33,848 nt of DNA from Planctomyces sp. (lineage in GTDB: Bacteria; Planctomycetota; Planctomycetia; Planctomycetales; Planctomycetaceae), in NCBI GenBank assembly GCA_005778225.1, contig SXPC01000068.1:1-33848 (forward strand), written 5' to 3'. The position numbers and the translations under genes were made by a program. The notes under the pieces are model-generated. The model saw only the letters and a list, made by a program, of their open reading frames with translations. It had not been told where the DNA came from and made no database searches. Shown here in pieces: positions 22,826-30,319 of the stretch (its first letter is position 1; each line of letters opens with the position of its first letter).

Positions 22826-24085
22826 TTAAAAGCGAGTCGGCGAATACGGTAACGGATCGATGTGCGTCGGTTCTTTGAGGATCATTTCTTTGACGAGGCG
22901 GCCGGTGGCGGTCGCGAGGGAGAGGCCGAGCATGTTGTGGCCGGTGGCAAGCCAGGTGTTGGAGAAGCGTGGAGTCTGGCCGATGATGGGGAGGCTGTCC
23001 CAGGTCATGGGGCGCCAGCCGTACCAGGTTTCGAGCTTCTGGTCGGTGAAGGGGGTGATGAGGTAGGGCTTGGCGGAGTCTTGCAGTTGCTGGATGCGGT
23101 GAGCAGGGATTGACTCGTCGTAGCCTGAGAACTCCATCATCGAGCCGAGGCGGTAGGTGTTTTCAAAGGGGGAGACACCGACTTTGTGCTCGGGGAAGAG
23201 CATCGGGTACGACGGGCAGGGCTCGGGGCGTGTCATGGTGACGGAGTAGCCTTTGCCGGGTTCGATCGGGATTTTGCATTCGAGGGTCGAGGAGAGCTTC
23301 GTGCTCCAGGCGCCGGTCGCGAAGACGACGGCGTCGACAGGGAGTTCGCCCTGGGAGGTTTCCAGATGCGTGATGCGGCCGGAAGATTTCTTGACGCCGG
23401 TAAGCAGGCAGTTTTCACGAAACTCCACACCGCGACTCTTCAATGAGCTCACGAGTGACTGATTGAGTTGCGACGGGTTGACCGACGCATCGCCGGGGTA
23501 GAGAAAGGCACCGGCGAGACCTGGCTTGAGGGCGGGTTCGAAGGTGGCCAGTTCGCTGCCGTTCATACGGGTGGCGGTGACGCCGAAGTTGTCAGTGAGG
23601 AAGCTGTCGGTCTTGGCGAACTCGTCGAAGCCGTGGTCGGTTCTGAGGACGTAGAGGAGTCCGTTCGTCTTGAACTGGCAGTCGAGTTGTTGAGCGGCGA
23701 TGAGACGTTTGTATTCGTCGAGCGATGAATCGAGAATCGCTTTGAGGGCCACTCCGGAAGTAAGCATCTGGCGTTCGGTGCAGCGTCGGGCGAACTGCCA
23801 CATCCAATTGACGAGGGCGGGGCTGAAGCGTGGTTTGACGGAGAAAGGAGCCTTCGGATTGAACAGAGATTTGATCGCCAGCGGGATCGCGGCGGGCTCT
23901 GTCAGCGGGAGGACGTGACTGGGGCAGATGTAGCCACAGTTTCCATGTGAGCAGGCAGCAGCGATCGTGCTCTTGTCGATGAGCGTGACTTTCAGCCCCG
24001 CATCCACGAGGTAATGAGCGACCGTGAGGCCGATGATGCCTCCACCGACGATTGTGACCGATTCAGGATGAGCGGCTGCGATCAT
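22826..24085 (-). CDS. lhpB: FAD-dependent D-amino acid / D-hydroxyproline dehydrogenase
   Basis: The 419 residues have the dinucleotide-binding fold VTIVGGGIIGLTVAHYL (10-26, Gly14, Gly16, Gly19) with Asp38 at the end of the second strand. CSHGNCGYICPSHVLPL follows, as in DadA-type oxidoreductases, and the C-terminal substrate domain ends GWRPMTWDSLPIIG and GHNMLGLSLATATGRL. Length fits DadA (about 430). Beside a 4-hydroxyproline epimerase and a DHDPS-family deaminase, the likely reaction is oxidation of cis-4-hydroxy-D-proline to pyrroline-4-hydroxy-2-carboxylate. General D-amino acid dehydrogenase is the alternative. No Shine-Dalgarno is seen before the ATG. A 292-base region with repeats separates it from the epimerase gene, so it may be weakly coupled. 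The symbol is by context, not by proof. Confidence 0.82.
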   Translation of the reverse strand: MIAAAHPESVTIVGGGIIGLTVAHYLVDAGLKVTLIDKSTIAAACSHGNCGYICPSHVLPLTEPAAIPLAIKSLFNPKAPFSVKPRFSPALVNWMWQFARRCTERQMLTSGVALKAILDSSLDEYKRLIAAQQLDCQFKTNGLLYVLRTDHGFDEFAKTDSFLTDNFGVTATRMNGSELATFEPALKPGLAGAFLYPGDASVNPSQLNQSLVSSLKSRGVEFRENCLLTGVKKSSGRITHLETSQGELPVDAVVFATGAWSTKLSSTLECKIPIEPGKGYSVTMTRPEPCPSYPMLFPEHKVGVSPFENTYRLGSMMEFSGYDESIPAHRIQQLQDSAKPYLITPFTDQKLETWYGWRPMTWDSLPIIGQTPRFSNTWLATGHNMLGLSLATATGRLVKEMILKEPTHIDPLPYSPTRF

Positions 24086-24176
24086 GGGAGTTTTGTTGTG
24101 AGTGTGGGTTGTTGAAGAGTGGAAACAAAATGCGCTGTCGCGGGGTTACGAATGGGAGTCTAATAGTGCCTATGCA

Positions 24177-24257
24177 TCACCCTCATCCGCCCTTCGGGCA
24201 CCTCCTCCTCTCCAGGGAGAAGGGACGAAATGCTGCTCCCCTCAATGGAGAAGGGAC
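24177..24257. repeat. dispersed hairpin repeat, copy 1 plus partial copy
   Basis: CCCTCATCCGCCCTTCGGGC starts the unit: CCCTCATCCG followed by the hairpin GCCC-TTC-GGGC, then CACCTCCTCCTCTCC and AGGGAGAAGGGA. A partial second copy, CTCCCCTCAATGGAGAAGGG, follows at about 24235-24254. The pattern matches the widespread 'CCCTCATCCG...CTTCTCCC..GGGAGAAGG' intergenic repeat I recall from many bacterial genomes. It has no coding content. Confidence 0.8.
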
Positions 24258-24323
24258 GTTCGGAATGAAGTATCGAGCTGCCCTCGTGAAGTCCGTGAGT
24301 TTATAGAAAGGTTTCTGGCGCGA

Positions 24324-24376
24324 TGCCCTCATCCGTCAGCGAAGCGCTGCCACCTTCTCCCGGGGGGGAGAAGGGT
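24324..24376. repeat. dispersed hairpin repeat, copy 2, abutting the epimerase stop
   Basis: This copy has the same head (GCCCTCATCCG) and tail (CACCTTCTCCC and GGGGGAGAAGGG) as copy 1, but the middle hairpin is CAGCG-AAG-CGCTG. The arms differ from copy 1 while both remain paired. The tail itself forms a second stem (CTTCTCCC with GGGAGAAG). Its right end is one base from the epimerase stop codon (24378-24380), so it could act as a terminator there. The remaining sequence between the copies and up to 24377 contains no gene. Confidence 0.8.
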
Positions 24377-24377
24377 G

Positions 24378-25325
24378 TTATCGGGTGGGGAAGGGGTCGC
24401 CGGGTTGGCGGATCAGGGTGGCTTCGCTGACGATGAAGGCGCGGCCGGTGATGCGAGGAATCACTCGCCCCTGCAAGTCGTGACGGTAGGTCGCCTGGAA
24501 ACTGGAGCCGATGATGCTTTCCTGGACCCAGGGTTGATCTGGAGCCAGTATGCCATCGGCTGCCAGGCAGGCGACTTTCGCGCTCGTACCGGTGCCGCAG
24601 GGGGAGCGATCGTACTCGCCGCCGGGACAGTAAACATAGTTGCGACTGTGAGCTTCCGGGTGTTCTGCGGGGCCGAAGAACTCGACGTGATCGATCTCCG
24701 CGCCGTTGTCGCCTGTGATGCCGAGGTCGCGCAGACGATAGCGGACTTTGTCAGCGGCGTCGGTCAGCTGGCGGACGTTTTTGATGTTGAGATCGAACGG
24801 GGCATTCTTGGCCAGAAAGAACCAGTTGCCGCCGTAGGCGACATCGCCAGTGACCTGGCCGAGGCCTTCGACGTCGATCATGATGTCTTTGGTTTTGCGG
24901 TAGCTGGCGACGTTCTCGATGGTGACCTGATTGGGCGAGAGAACATTCACCTCGACGATGCCAACAGGCGTTTCGATACGTTGAACCCCGAGTCCGATGC
25001 GACCAAGATGGTAAAGCGTCACAGCGAGACCGATTGTGCCGTGACCACACATGCCGAGGTAACCGGCGTTGTTGAAGAAGATCACAGCGGCGGCGCAACT
25101 CGAATCGGTCGGCTCGCACATCAAGGCACCGACGACGGCGTCGTAGCCGCGTGGCTCGAGGATGATGAGGCGACGGAAGCCATCGTGCTGAGTGCGGAAG
25201 ATCTGCAGGCGCTCGGCCAGTGAGCCAGATCCCAGATCCGGTCCGCCGCCGAGGACAACGCGGGTTGGCTCGCCTTCGGTATGGGAATCAATCACACGGA
25301 TGCGCTGTGTGTTGGAGGTAATCAT
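24378..25325 (-). CDS. lhpA: 4-hydroxyproline 2-epimerase
   Basis: The 315 residues belong to the proline racemase family, with both catalytic cysteines: Cys93 in MCGHGTIG and Cys243 in DRSPCGTGTSAK. Trans-3-hydroxyproline dehydratases have Thr in place of the first Cys, so the epimerase/racemase class is favoured. DSHTEGEPTRVV (13-24) is the conserved start. The enzyme should interconvert trans-4-hydroxy-L-proline and cis-4-hydroxy-D-proline. Start 25325 is chosen over the longer reading to 25373 because it overlaps the upstream stop as ATGA and the protein then begins at the family's usual position. Neighbouring deaminase and dehydrogenase genes support hydroxyproline catabolism. Proline racemase activity cannot be excluded from sequence alone. 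Confidence 0.9.
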   Translation of the reverse strand: MITSNTQRIRVIDSHTEGEPTRVVLGGGPDLGSGSLAERLQIFRTQHDGFRRLIILEPRGYDAVVGALMCEPTDSSCAAAVIFFNNAGYLGMCGHGTIGLAVTLYHLGRIGLGVQRIETPVGIVEVNVLSPNQVTIENVASYRKTKDIMIDVEGLGQVTGDVAYGGNWFFLAKNAPFDLNIKNVRQLTDAADKVRYRLRDLGITGDNGAEIDHVEFFGPAEHPEAHSRNYVYCPGGEYDRSPCGTGTSAKVACLAADGILAPDQPWVQESIIGSSFQATYRHDLQGRVIPRITGRAFIVSEATLIRQPGDPFPTR

Positions 25326-26266
25326 GTGTTTGCTCCTGGCCACTTGCTCCACCATGATTTGAACTGCGTCCACTGACCCGTCAGATAGTCCTTCTGACTT
25401 GGCGAGAGGGCGTCGGTCTTGTTGAAGTGGTGTTCGTATTCTGGATTGCCTTCGAGGACCATCAGGTGCTTGTAATGCAGGACGAGGTCCGGGCCTTCGT
25501 CGAAGGTGGAGAGGACCTTGAGGGCTTCGTCGAGTTCGAGAGCGAGCTTACGGGCCGACGGATCTCCGTCAGCGGCTTGCAGGCAGAGTTCGACCAGACG
25601 CAGGCATTGTTTGGGAAGTGCGTTGCCGACGCCCGTGATGGCGCCGGAGGCATTGCAGCGGACGATGCCGTGGAAGACCTGGGTATCGACACCGGCCATC
25701 AGGACGAGTTCCGAGTCGATGCCCGTGATGTGTTCGGCGGCATAGGAGAGAGAGGCAGCCCCGCCGAACTCTTTGAAGCCGACGAGGTTCTTATGGCTAT
25801 CTCGCAGTTCGAAGAAGAGGTCGGCTTTTGTTTCGAAGCCGTAGTACGGGCTGTTGTAGATGACGGCAGGGACATCTCCAGCGGCTTTGAGGATCTCGGA
25901 GAAGTGAGCTTTCTGAGCGACCTTGGACGTTCCGCGAGAAAGAACGCGCGGAATAACCATCAGGCCAGCGGCACCGACTTCGCGGGCATGTCGGGCATGA
26001 GCGGCAGCGAGTCGTGGGTTCTGGGCACCGGTTCCGACGACGACGGGCACGCCTGCTTCGCAGAGCAGACGGACCCCTTCCTGGCGCTCACCATCGGTCA
26101 GCAGGGGCCAGTCGCCCATGGAACCGCAGTAAACGACGGCGGACATGCCGAGGTCAATGAGTTCTTTGCCCTTCTTGACGAGGGCGTCGTAGTTGATCCC
26201 GCCATCGGCGTGGCAGGGGGTCATCAGTGCGGGAATGCAACCTTGGAAAACGTGCGAGCGTGGCAT
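25322..26266 (-). CDS. lhpC: DHDPS/NAL-family lyase, likely pyrroline-4-hydroxy-2-carboxylate deaminase
   Basis: The 314 residues form a (beta/alpha)8 DHDPS/N-acetylneuraminate lyase fold: GSMGDWPLL (48-56) at the GTTGE position, Tyr137 in VIYNSPYYG, and the Schiff-base Lys165 in GFKEFGG. It is not a typical DHDPS. In hydroxyproline operons this family deaminates pyrroline-4-hydroxy-2-carboxylate to alpha-ketoglutarate semialdehyde, and the next gene in the operon is the epimerase (ATGA overlap). An N-acetylneuraminate lyase role was considered because of the nearby sialidase, but the gene order fits hydroxyproline better. No clear Shine-Dalgarno precedes the ATG. The final step, an alpha-ketoglutarate semialdehyde dehydrogenase, is not in the window. 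Confidence 0.85.
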   Translation of the reverse strand: MPRSHVFQGCIPALMTPCHADGGINYDALVKKGKELIDLGMSAVVYCGSMGDWPLLTDGERQEGVRLLCEAGVPVVVGTGAQNPRLAAAHARHAREVGAAGLMVIPRVLSRGTSKVAQKAHFSEILKAAGDVPAVIYNSPYYGFETKADLFFELRDSHKNLVGFKEFGGAASLSYAAEHITGIDSELVLMAGVDTQVFHGIVRCNASGAITGVGNALPKQCLRLVELCLQAADGDPSARKLALELDEALKVLSTFDEGPDLVLHYKHLMVLEGNPEYEHHFNKTDALSPSQKDYLTGQWTQFKSWWSKWPGANT

Positions 26267-26330
26267 GGGATTTTTGTATTTGGGTTAGAGACGAAGTGGA
26301 TGAGTTTAAGTGAAAAAGATGTGGATTAAC

Positions 26331-26351
26331 GGTCCGCACAGCGGACCCTAC
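26331..26351 (-). repeat. short perfect hairpin at the DUF885 stop codon
   Basis: GGTCCGC (26331-26337) and GCGGACC (26341-26347) form a perfect 7-bp stem with a 3-base loop. On the minus strand it directly follows the TAG stop and reads GTAGGGTCCGCTGTGCGGACC. No T run follows, so termination is possible but not certain. The GTAGGGT head recalls the inverted repeat at 1677. Confidence 0.65.
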
Positions 26352-28117
26352 AAATCATAGAAACGCCATTCGGGGAAGCCTTCGGTTGTGAGTTTCTCTT
26401 CTAGGAGGATGGCTTTGACGGCTTTGTTCGGGACGGAGTTTTGGTACAGAATCATGTCGTGAAAGTCTTTATCGGTCATTTTCCCCGTGTCGACCAGTTG
26501 CTTACGCAGGTTCATGATCTGCAGGCCGCCGAGCATGTAAGCTGCCTGATAGAGAGGACCATAGGCCCCTTCCACGGAGCGACGAACTTCTGCGGTCGCG
26601 TTGCGTTTGTTGTGGCCGACGTTCTCAACGAGGAATGCGACCGCTTCATCGGCGGTCATCTGGCTGAGGTGATACTTGAGGGAGAAGATGATGCGGGCAC
26701 AGCGGTGTGAACGCCAGAAGAGCATACCCATGCGGTCTTCCGGGGTCTTGCCGAAGTCGAGATCCCACAGCAGCATTTCCCAGTAGAGAGCCCAGCCCTC
26801 GACTTGGAACGGCGTGCGGAAGAGCTGGCGGTGCGGTCGATAACGGTCAGCCATGTAAAGCTGCAGGTGGTGACCGGGGATCAGTTCGTGATGGACCGTG
26901 GCGCGGGAGAAGTGAATGTTGTTCCCCTGCATGCTCATCAGCTTGTCGGCGTGAGCCATCTCTTGAGTCGGGAAGGAGACGCTGATGGTTTCCCCCCCGG
27001 TGAAGTACGGATTCACGCGTTGACGTTGCGGCGTCATCATCTCCATCTGCCAGAGCATTTTGCAGACTTTAGGAATGGTCACGAGGTCGCGCTGTTCGAT
27101 GAATGCGACCGCTTCTTCGGCGAGCTCTTTGATGAGCTTAGGCTGATCGCCGGGAGGAACGTGGCGTGTTTCGACTTCGGTCAGGGCAGCATGCCAGTCA
27201 TCGCCGTAGCCCATTTCAGCGGCGGCTTTTTTCATCTCGTTGTGACACCACACGAGTTCGCGTTCGCCGATCTGGATCAGCTCTTCGGGAGTGTAGTCGA
27301 TCATCTCGAGCTTGAGTTCAGCAAGCAGAGCATCGCGGCCGATGGGCTGGCCGATGATCGGATCGTTGTCGGAAGTGCCGACGGAAATGCCACGCAGGGA
27401 GGCCCGGTAATCGGCGATCGCTTTGACGACTTTCGAGTTGGGTTCGCTCAGCCACCAGCTGAATTGCGGGTCGTAGGAATCACGGAACGAGTACCAGCGT
27501 CGAAGTCCGCGGTCGAGGTCATCAAGAACATAGCCTGCATGCATGGCGACGAGCGGATCAGCTGTCACGGTCTTGTTTTTGACCGCTTTGTCGGCGTCGG
27601 CAATCGCAGCAGACAGTGAGGTCATCACGTCTGCGGTTTTGATTGGATCGACGGGTTCAATCTTGCGGAGCGAATCGTAAAGTTCCCAGATGGTCGGTGC
27701 GAACGGGAGAAGCTTGCTGGCGGCTTCGTTTTTGGACTGTGTTTGTGAAAGCAGCGAAAGTTCGTGATCGAGCTTATTGCGAAGGAGGTGATAATCGACC
27801 TGACCTTCGAGATCGAGAGCGTTGAAGTCGGCGTCCTTGAGACGCTGGATCCATTCGTTGGTGAAGGTGCGACAGGCATCCAGGCGAGCCGGGGAAAAAC
27901 GCATGTCGTAGAAGCGACGCAGCAGGCCGTAGTCTTCGCTGTAGCGATGGATCATGGATCGCATCGGGCTGGAAGAATCGTCGCGAAAGGCTTCGATCTC
28001 GAAGACTTTTGACATGGGGGCCGACTTGGCGTCGTCACCCGCCCGCAGGGGAGCAGCAAGAGATGCTCCCAGAAGGCAGGTGAAAAACAAGGCGGCGTGG
28101 TGGTGAGAAACAAGCAT
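26348..28117 (-). CDS. secreted DUF885 metallopeptidase-like protein
   Basis: The 589 residues begin with a signal peptide (MLVSHHHAALFFTCLLGASLAAPLRA). The DUF885 core carries TVHHELIPGHHLQLY (408-421), the family's HExxPGH motif with His410, Glu411 and His416, followed by FQVEGWALYWEMLL (437-450), with Glu440 and Glu447 as further conserved positions. These suggest a zinc peptidase outside the cytoplasm; substrate is unknown. Length is typical for the family (550-600). AGGT lies nine bases before the ATG. It is co-oriented with the hydroxyproline genes but separated from them by an 81-base gap with a hairpin at its stop, so it may be its own unit or the first gene of a longer transcript. 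A role in peptide breakdown feeding hydroxyproline use is inference. Confidence 0.9.
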   Translation of the reverse strand: MLVSHHHAALFFTCLLGASLAAPLRAGDDAKSAPMSKVFEIEAFRDDSSSPMRSMIHRYSEDYGLLRRFYDMRFSPARLDACRTFTNEWIQRLKDADFNALDLEGQVDYHLLRNKLDHELSLLSQTQSKNEAASKLLPFAPTIWELYDSLRKIEPVDPIKTADVMTSLSAAIADADKAVKNKTVTADPLVAMHAGYVLDDLDRGLRRWYSFRDSYDPQFSWWLSEPNSKVVKAIADYRASLRGISVGTSDNDPIIGQPIGRDALLAELKLEMIDYTPEELIQIGERELVWCHNEMKKAAAEMGYGDDWHAALTEVETRHVPPGDQPKLIKELAEEAVAFIEQRDLVTIPKVCKMLWQMEMMTPQRQRVNPYFTGGETISVSFPTQEMAHADKLMSMQGNNIHFSRATVHHELIPGHHLQLYMADRYRPHRQLFRTPFQVEGWALYWEMLLWDLDFGKTPEDRMGMLFWRSHRCARIIFSLKYHLSQMTADEAVAFLVENVGHNKRNATAEVRRSVEGAYGPLYQAAYMLGGLQIMNLRKQLVDTGKMTDKDFHDMILYQNSVPNKAVKAILLEEKLTTEGFPEWRFYDL

Positions 28118-28176
28118 GGAGGTGACCTGTGTTCAACGCGAGAATTCAGAAACTGTTGACTGCGTGAATGATAACG

Positions 28177-28602
28177 TCACGGAATCTTAATTTCGAAATG
28201 ATGAGATGATTCTGTGACGGAAAATGGTTCGGGAGATTTGTAGTCACCGGGAGGAATCGGCTTGCTGGTGACTGTGGACTTGCCCGAGGCAGCTGCCTGT
28301 GAAGGAGGTTGTGGACCGCCGTAGGTAATGTGAACCTCGTGAGTGCCCACAACTGCCCCCATCTTGTCTGCAGAATACTTCAGATCGAAGTGACCTGTCG
28401 AATCTGTTTTTGCAGACGATGATCGTCCCGATTGCGGATAGAAGGTCACCAGAGCGTTGGAGAGTGGCTGTCCCTGGAGCGTCACCACACCATCGACAGG
28501 AATAATTTCAAGCCCTGAGCGTGGTCCGCATCCTGACAGCATGGCCACAACGAAGAGCAGGCCAAAAGTTGGAATTCGATGAGAAATGGGAGCAATCGAC
28601 AT
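28177..28602 (-). CDS. small lipoprotein with a carboxypeptidase-regulatory-like domain
   Basis: The 141 residues have a signal sequence ending in lipobox LSGC (Cys25), so it is likely lipid-anchored. The mature part reads IPVDGVVTLQGQPLSNALVTF, then SSSAKTDSTGHFDLKYSAD and GTHEVHITYGG, a single beta-sandwich of the type widespread in planctomycetes. The start at 28602 places the lipobox normally; the longer in-frame reading to 28707 runs through the hairpin at 28658-28692. Shine-Dalgarno is weak. It follows the DUF1559 gene by about 108 bases, so the pair matches that at 20784-22654. Function is unknown. Confidence 0.85.
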   Translation of the reverse strand: MSIAPISHRIPTFGLLFVVAMLSGCGPRSGLEIIPVDGVVTLQGQPLSNALVTFYPQSGRSSSAKTDSTGHFDLKYSADKMGAVVGTHEVHITYGGPQPPSQAAASGKSTVTSKPIPPGDYKSPEPFSVTESSHHFEIKIP

Positions 28603-28657
28603 TGTCTGTCTCGATGAAGCAGGGAGAAAAAATTGGAGTCGCGTAAAGGTCTTGATG

Positions 28658-28692
28658 AATTGCCCGGCATCCGAATTTGATGCCGGGCAATT
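28658..28692 (-). terminator. perfect 14-bp hairpin between DUF1559 and lipoprotein genes
   Basis: AATTGCCCGGCATC (28658-28671) and GATGCCGGGCAATT (28679-28692) are exact reverse complements around a 7-base loop. On the minus strand the hairpin begins 19 bases after the DUF1559 stop and ends 56 bases before the lipoprotein start. Only AATTCATC follows, so it is a weak intrinsic terminator or an attenuator/mRNA stabiliser that sets the ratio of the two products. Confidence 0.7.
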
Positions 28693-28710
28693 TAATGGGC
28701 AGAACAATGA

Positions 28711-29757
28711 TTAGAACTCGCCAATGACCGAGCCATCAGCACGATCCATCAGAGCGGTGTAGGTTCCGAAGTAAATGGTTTCGGAGATGAATCGGACAGA
28801 GCCATCTGCGAGTACGAACTGTGCACCGCCTGCGTGAGCAGAACGAAAGGCCGTGTTATTATACTTGACGATGTCGCGTCCCCAGTCAGCCCATTCACCC
28901 GTCCAGTTCATGACGGTGGCGTTGATCGGGAAAGAGGTGACAACGTGATTGCCGTTATAGCTGTCGATGCTGGAGGTCTGGCATGACCACAAACCGCTGG
29001 TGTTGTAGCTGGCGCGGTAATCACTGGTCTTGTTGTAGAAGTCCGATTGTTCCCCCAGAGCGATCGTGTTACTGGTCCCATCGGTGATGGTGGCGAAGTT
29101 GACTTTCTTGCCATAGAAGCGGGCAAAGCCTTGACGAGTAATGAATGGCAGAACGCCGTTATCGGCCATGTAACCGCCCCACTCCCAGGTGACGCCACTG
29201 GCGACTGTTGAAACCGTTCCGCCCTGGAATGAGCTACCACTGTTAGCGGCGTAGTCCGAGATTTGAACATTGATTGTTGCCGGTGCACCGAGAGCTTGAG
29301 AGCCAGGAGTCGTCGGGTAGCTGGCGGTCTGCGGGAGGGGGCTGGAAGGACAGTTGAAGACCGGCATCTTCGAATCATTCATGACCTGCCAGGCACGAAC
29401 GGGGGCAGTCCAGTCGGCATTCCAGTTATCGAAGTTATTGTTGACCATCGGAGCTGCGTCATAAGCAGCACCTTGTTCGAGATAGGGCATGAGACGGACC
29501 ATCCATGATGGCTGACGAGACCAGCCACTGGAGTTGTAAACTTCACCGACACCCGCAGGGGGCATGTTGTTGTAAACGTCGTGATAGTTGTGAATCGCCA
29601 GGCCCATCTGCTTGAGATTGTTGGAGCAGCTGGAACGTCGAGCTGCTTCACGGGCCTGCTGAACAGCTGGCAGTAGAATGGCGACAAGGACCGCGATGAT
29701 GGCAATGACCACCAGTAACTCAATCAGGGTAAAGCCAGATCTGGTTTTTGAAGACAT
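28711..29757 (-). CDS. DUF1559 pseudopilin-like protein
   Basis: The 348 residues start MSSKTRSG, then FTLIELLVVIAIIAVLVAIL with Glu at mature position 5, the classical prepilin-like signal. REAARRSSCSNNLKQMGLAIHNYHD follows, and the C-terminus carries AHAGGAQFVLADGSVRF, an H-X9-DG motif. These are the defining parts of DUF1559. The start at 29757 is favoured by GGGAG 7-11 bases upstream; a longer reading to 29838 has no signal-like features. It is the first gene of a DUF1559 + lipoprotein pair and is divergent from the sulfatase gene at 30320. The function of the family is unknown. Confidence 0.94.
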   Translation of the reverse strand: MSSKTRSGFTLIELLVVIAIIAVLVAILLPAVQQAREAARRSSCSNNLKQMGLAIHNYHDVYNNMPPAGVGEVYNSSGWSRQPSWMVRLMPYLEQGAAYDAAPMVNNNFDNWNADWTAPVRAWQVMNDSKMPVFNCPSSPLPQTASYPTTPGSQALGAPATINVQISDYAANSGSSFQGGTVSTVASGVTWEWGGYMADNGVLPFITRQGFARFYGKKVNFATITDGTSNTIALGEQSDFYNKTSDYRASYNTSGLWSCQTSSIDSYNGNHVVTSFPINATVMNWTGEWADWGRDIVKYNNTAFRSAHAGGAQFVLADGSVRFISETIYFGTYTALMDRADGSVIGEF

Positions 29758-30319
29758 GAGACGCTCCCGAGAAAAATAACTCGAAGAAAGGTATCTACAG
29801 CGTTGCGCGCCGCTGAAGAAGGGAATATGCCGGGGCACTTCTCCTTTACCATAGGCAGGTCATATGCCGCTCACCTAGTAAAATGAGTTCTTCGAGATCT
29901 GAATCGGGAGACTTGTCATGCTTCGTTAAAGCGATTGCCGAAATCTGACAATTTCTTAAATGCTCTGGAGAGGTTTCAGTGATCAATGGAAGCGAATGCG
30001 TGTGTAAGTTCTACGCACATTTGATTGAATATGCTCACATGCGCGTCATTTTATACGGGGTATTTCGACCATCAATGACTTCAACAACATTTGACTTTGC
30101 CCCAATGCAGACGAATTGCTCGGCATTTGGCATCATGCTGGAGACCATTCCGATTGGAGAAAATCTTCTTAGGGTCTGACGAGTTTTGACAAAAAACTTT
30201 GAGTTGCACAAAGGGGCAGAATTGAAGTTTGCATTGCCGGGGTTTGTACGGCGACGATACTGTGAATTCGATTTTTCCCTCATCGCAATTCCCTTGAAAA
30301 GACGGGAGTCCAAGGACAC
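29758..30319. other. 562-base divergent intergenic region, AT-richer than its surroundings
   Basis: Two short ORFs fit here (29979-30179 plus, 66 codons; 30035-30319 minus, 94 codons), but they overlap each other, have unlike-neighbour codon use, no strong ribosome sites and no recognisable motif. I treat the region as non-coding. It must contain promoters for the DUF1559 pair and the sulfatase. TTGACA at 30186-30191 is a perfect -35 box, but no fitting -10 box follows at the usual distance. Confidence 0.55.

Noticed and set aside
24102-25223. 373-codon plus-strand ORF over the epimerase gene and the repeat region
   Set aside because: Antisense to a gene with clear catalytic cysteines; its first part is a translation of the dispersed repeats.
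25322-26266. N-acetylneuraminate lyase linked to the sialidase
   Set aside because: The family and the nearby sialidase allow it, but the ATGA coupling with a hydroxyproline epimerase and the GSMGDW motif favour the hydroxyproline deaminase role.
25427-26329. 300-codon plus-strand ORF over the DHDPS-family gene
   Set aside because: Shadow of a gene with an intact Schiff-base Lys and Tyr; composition is Asp/Gly-rich and without motifs.
30035-30319. 94-codon minus-strand ORF in the 562-base gap
   Set aside because: Overlaps another ORF (29979-30179) on the opposite strand, no ribosome site, no motif, codon use unlike neighbours. A decayed gene cannot be excluded.
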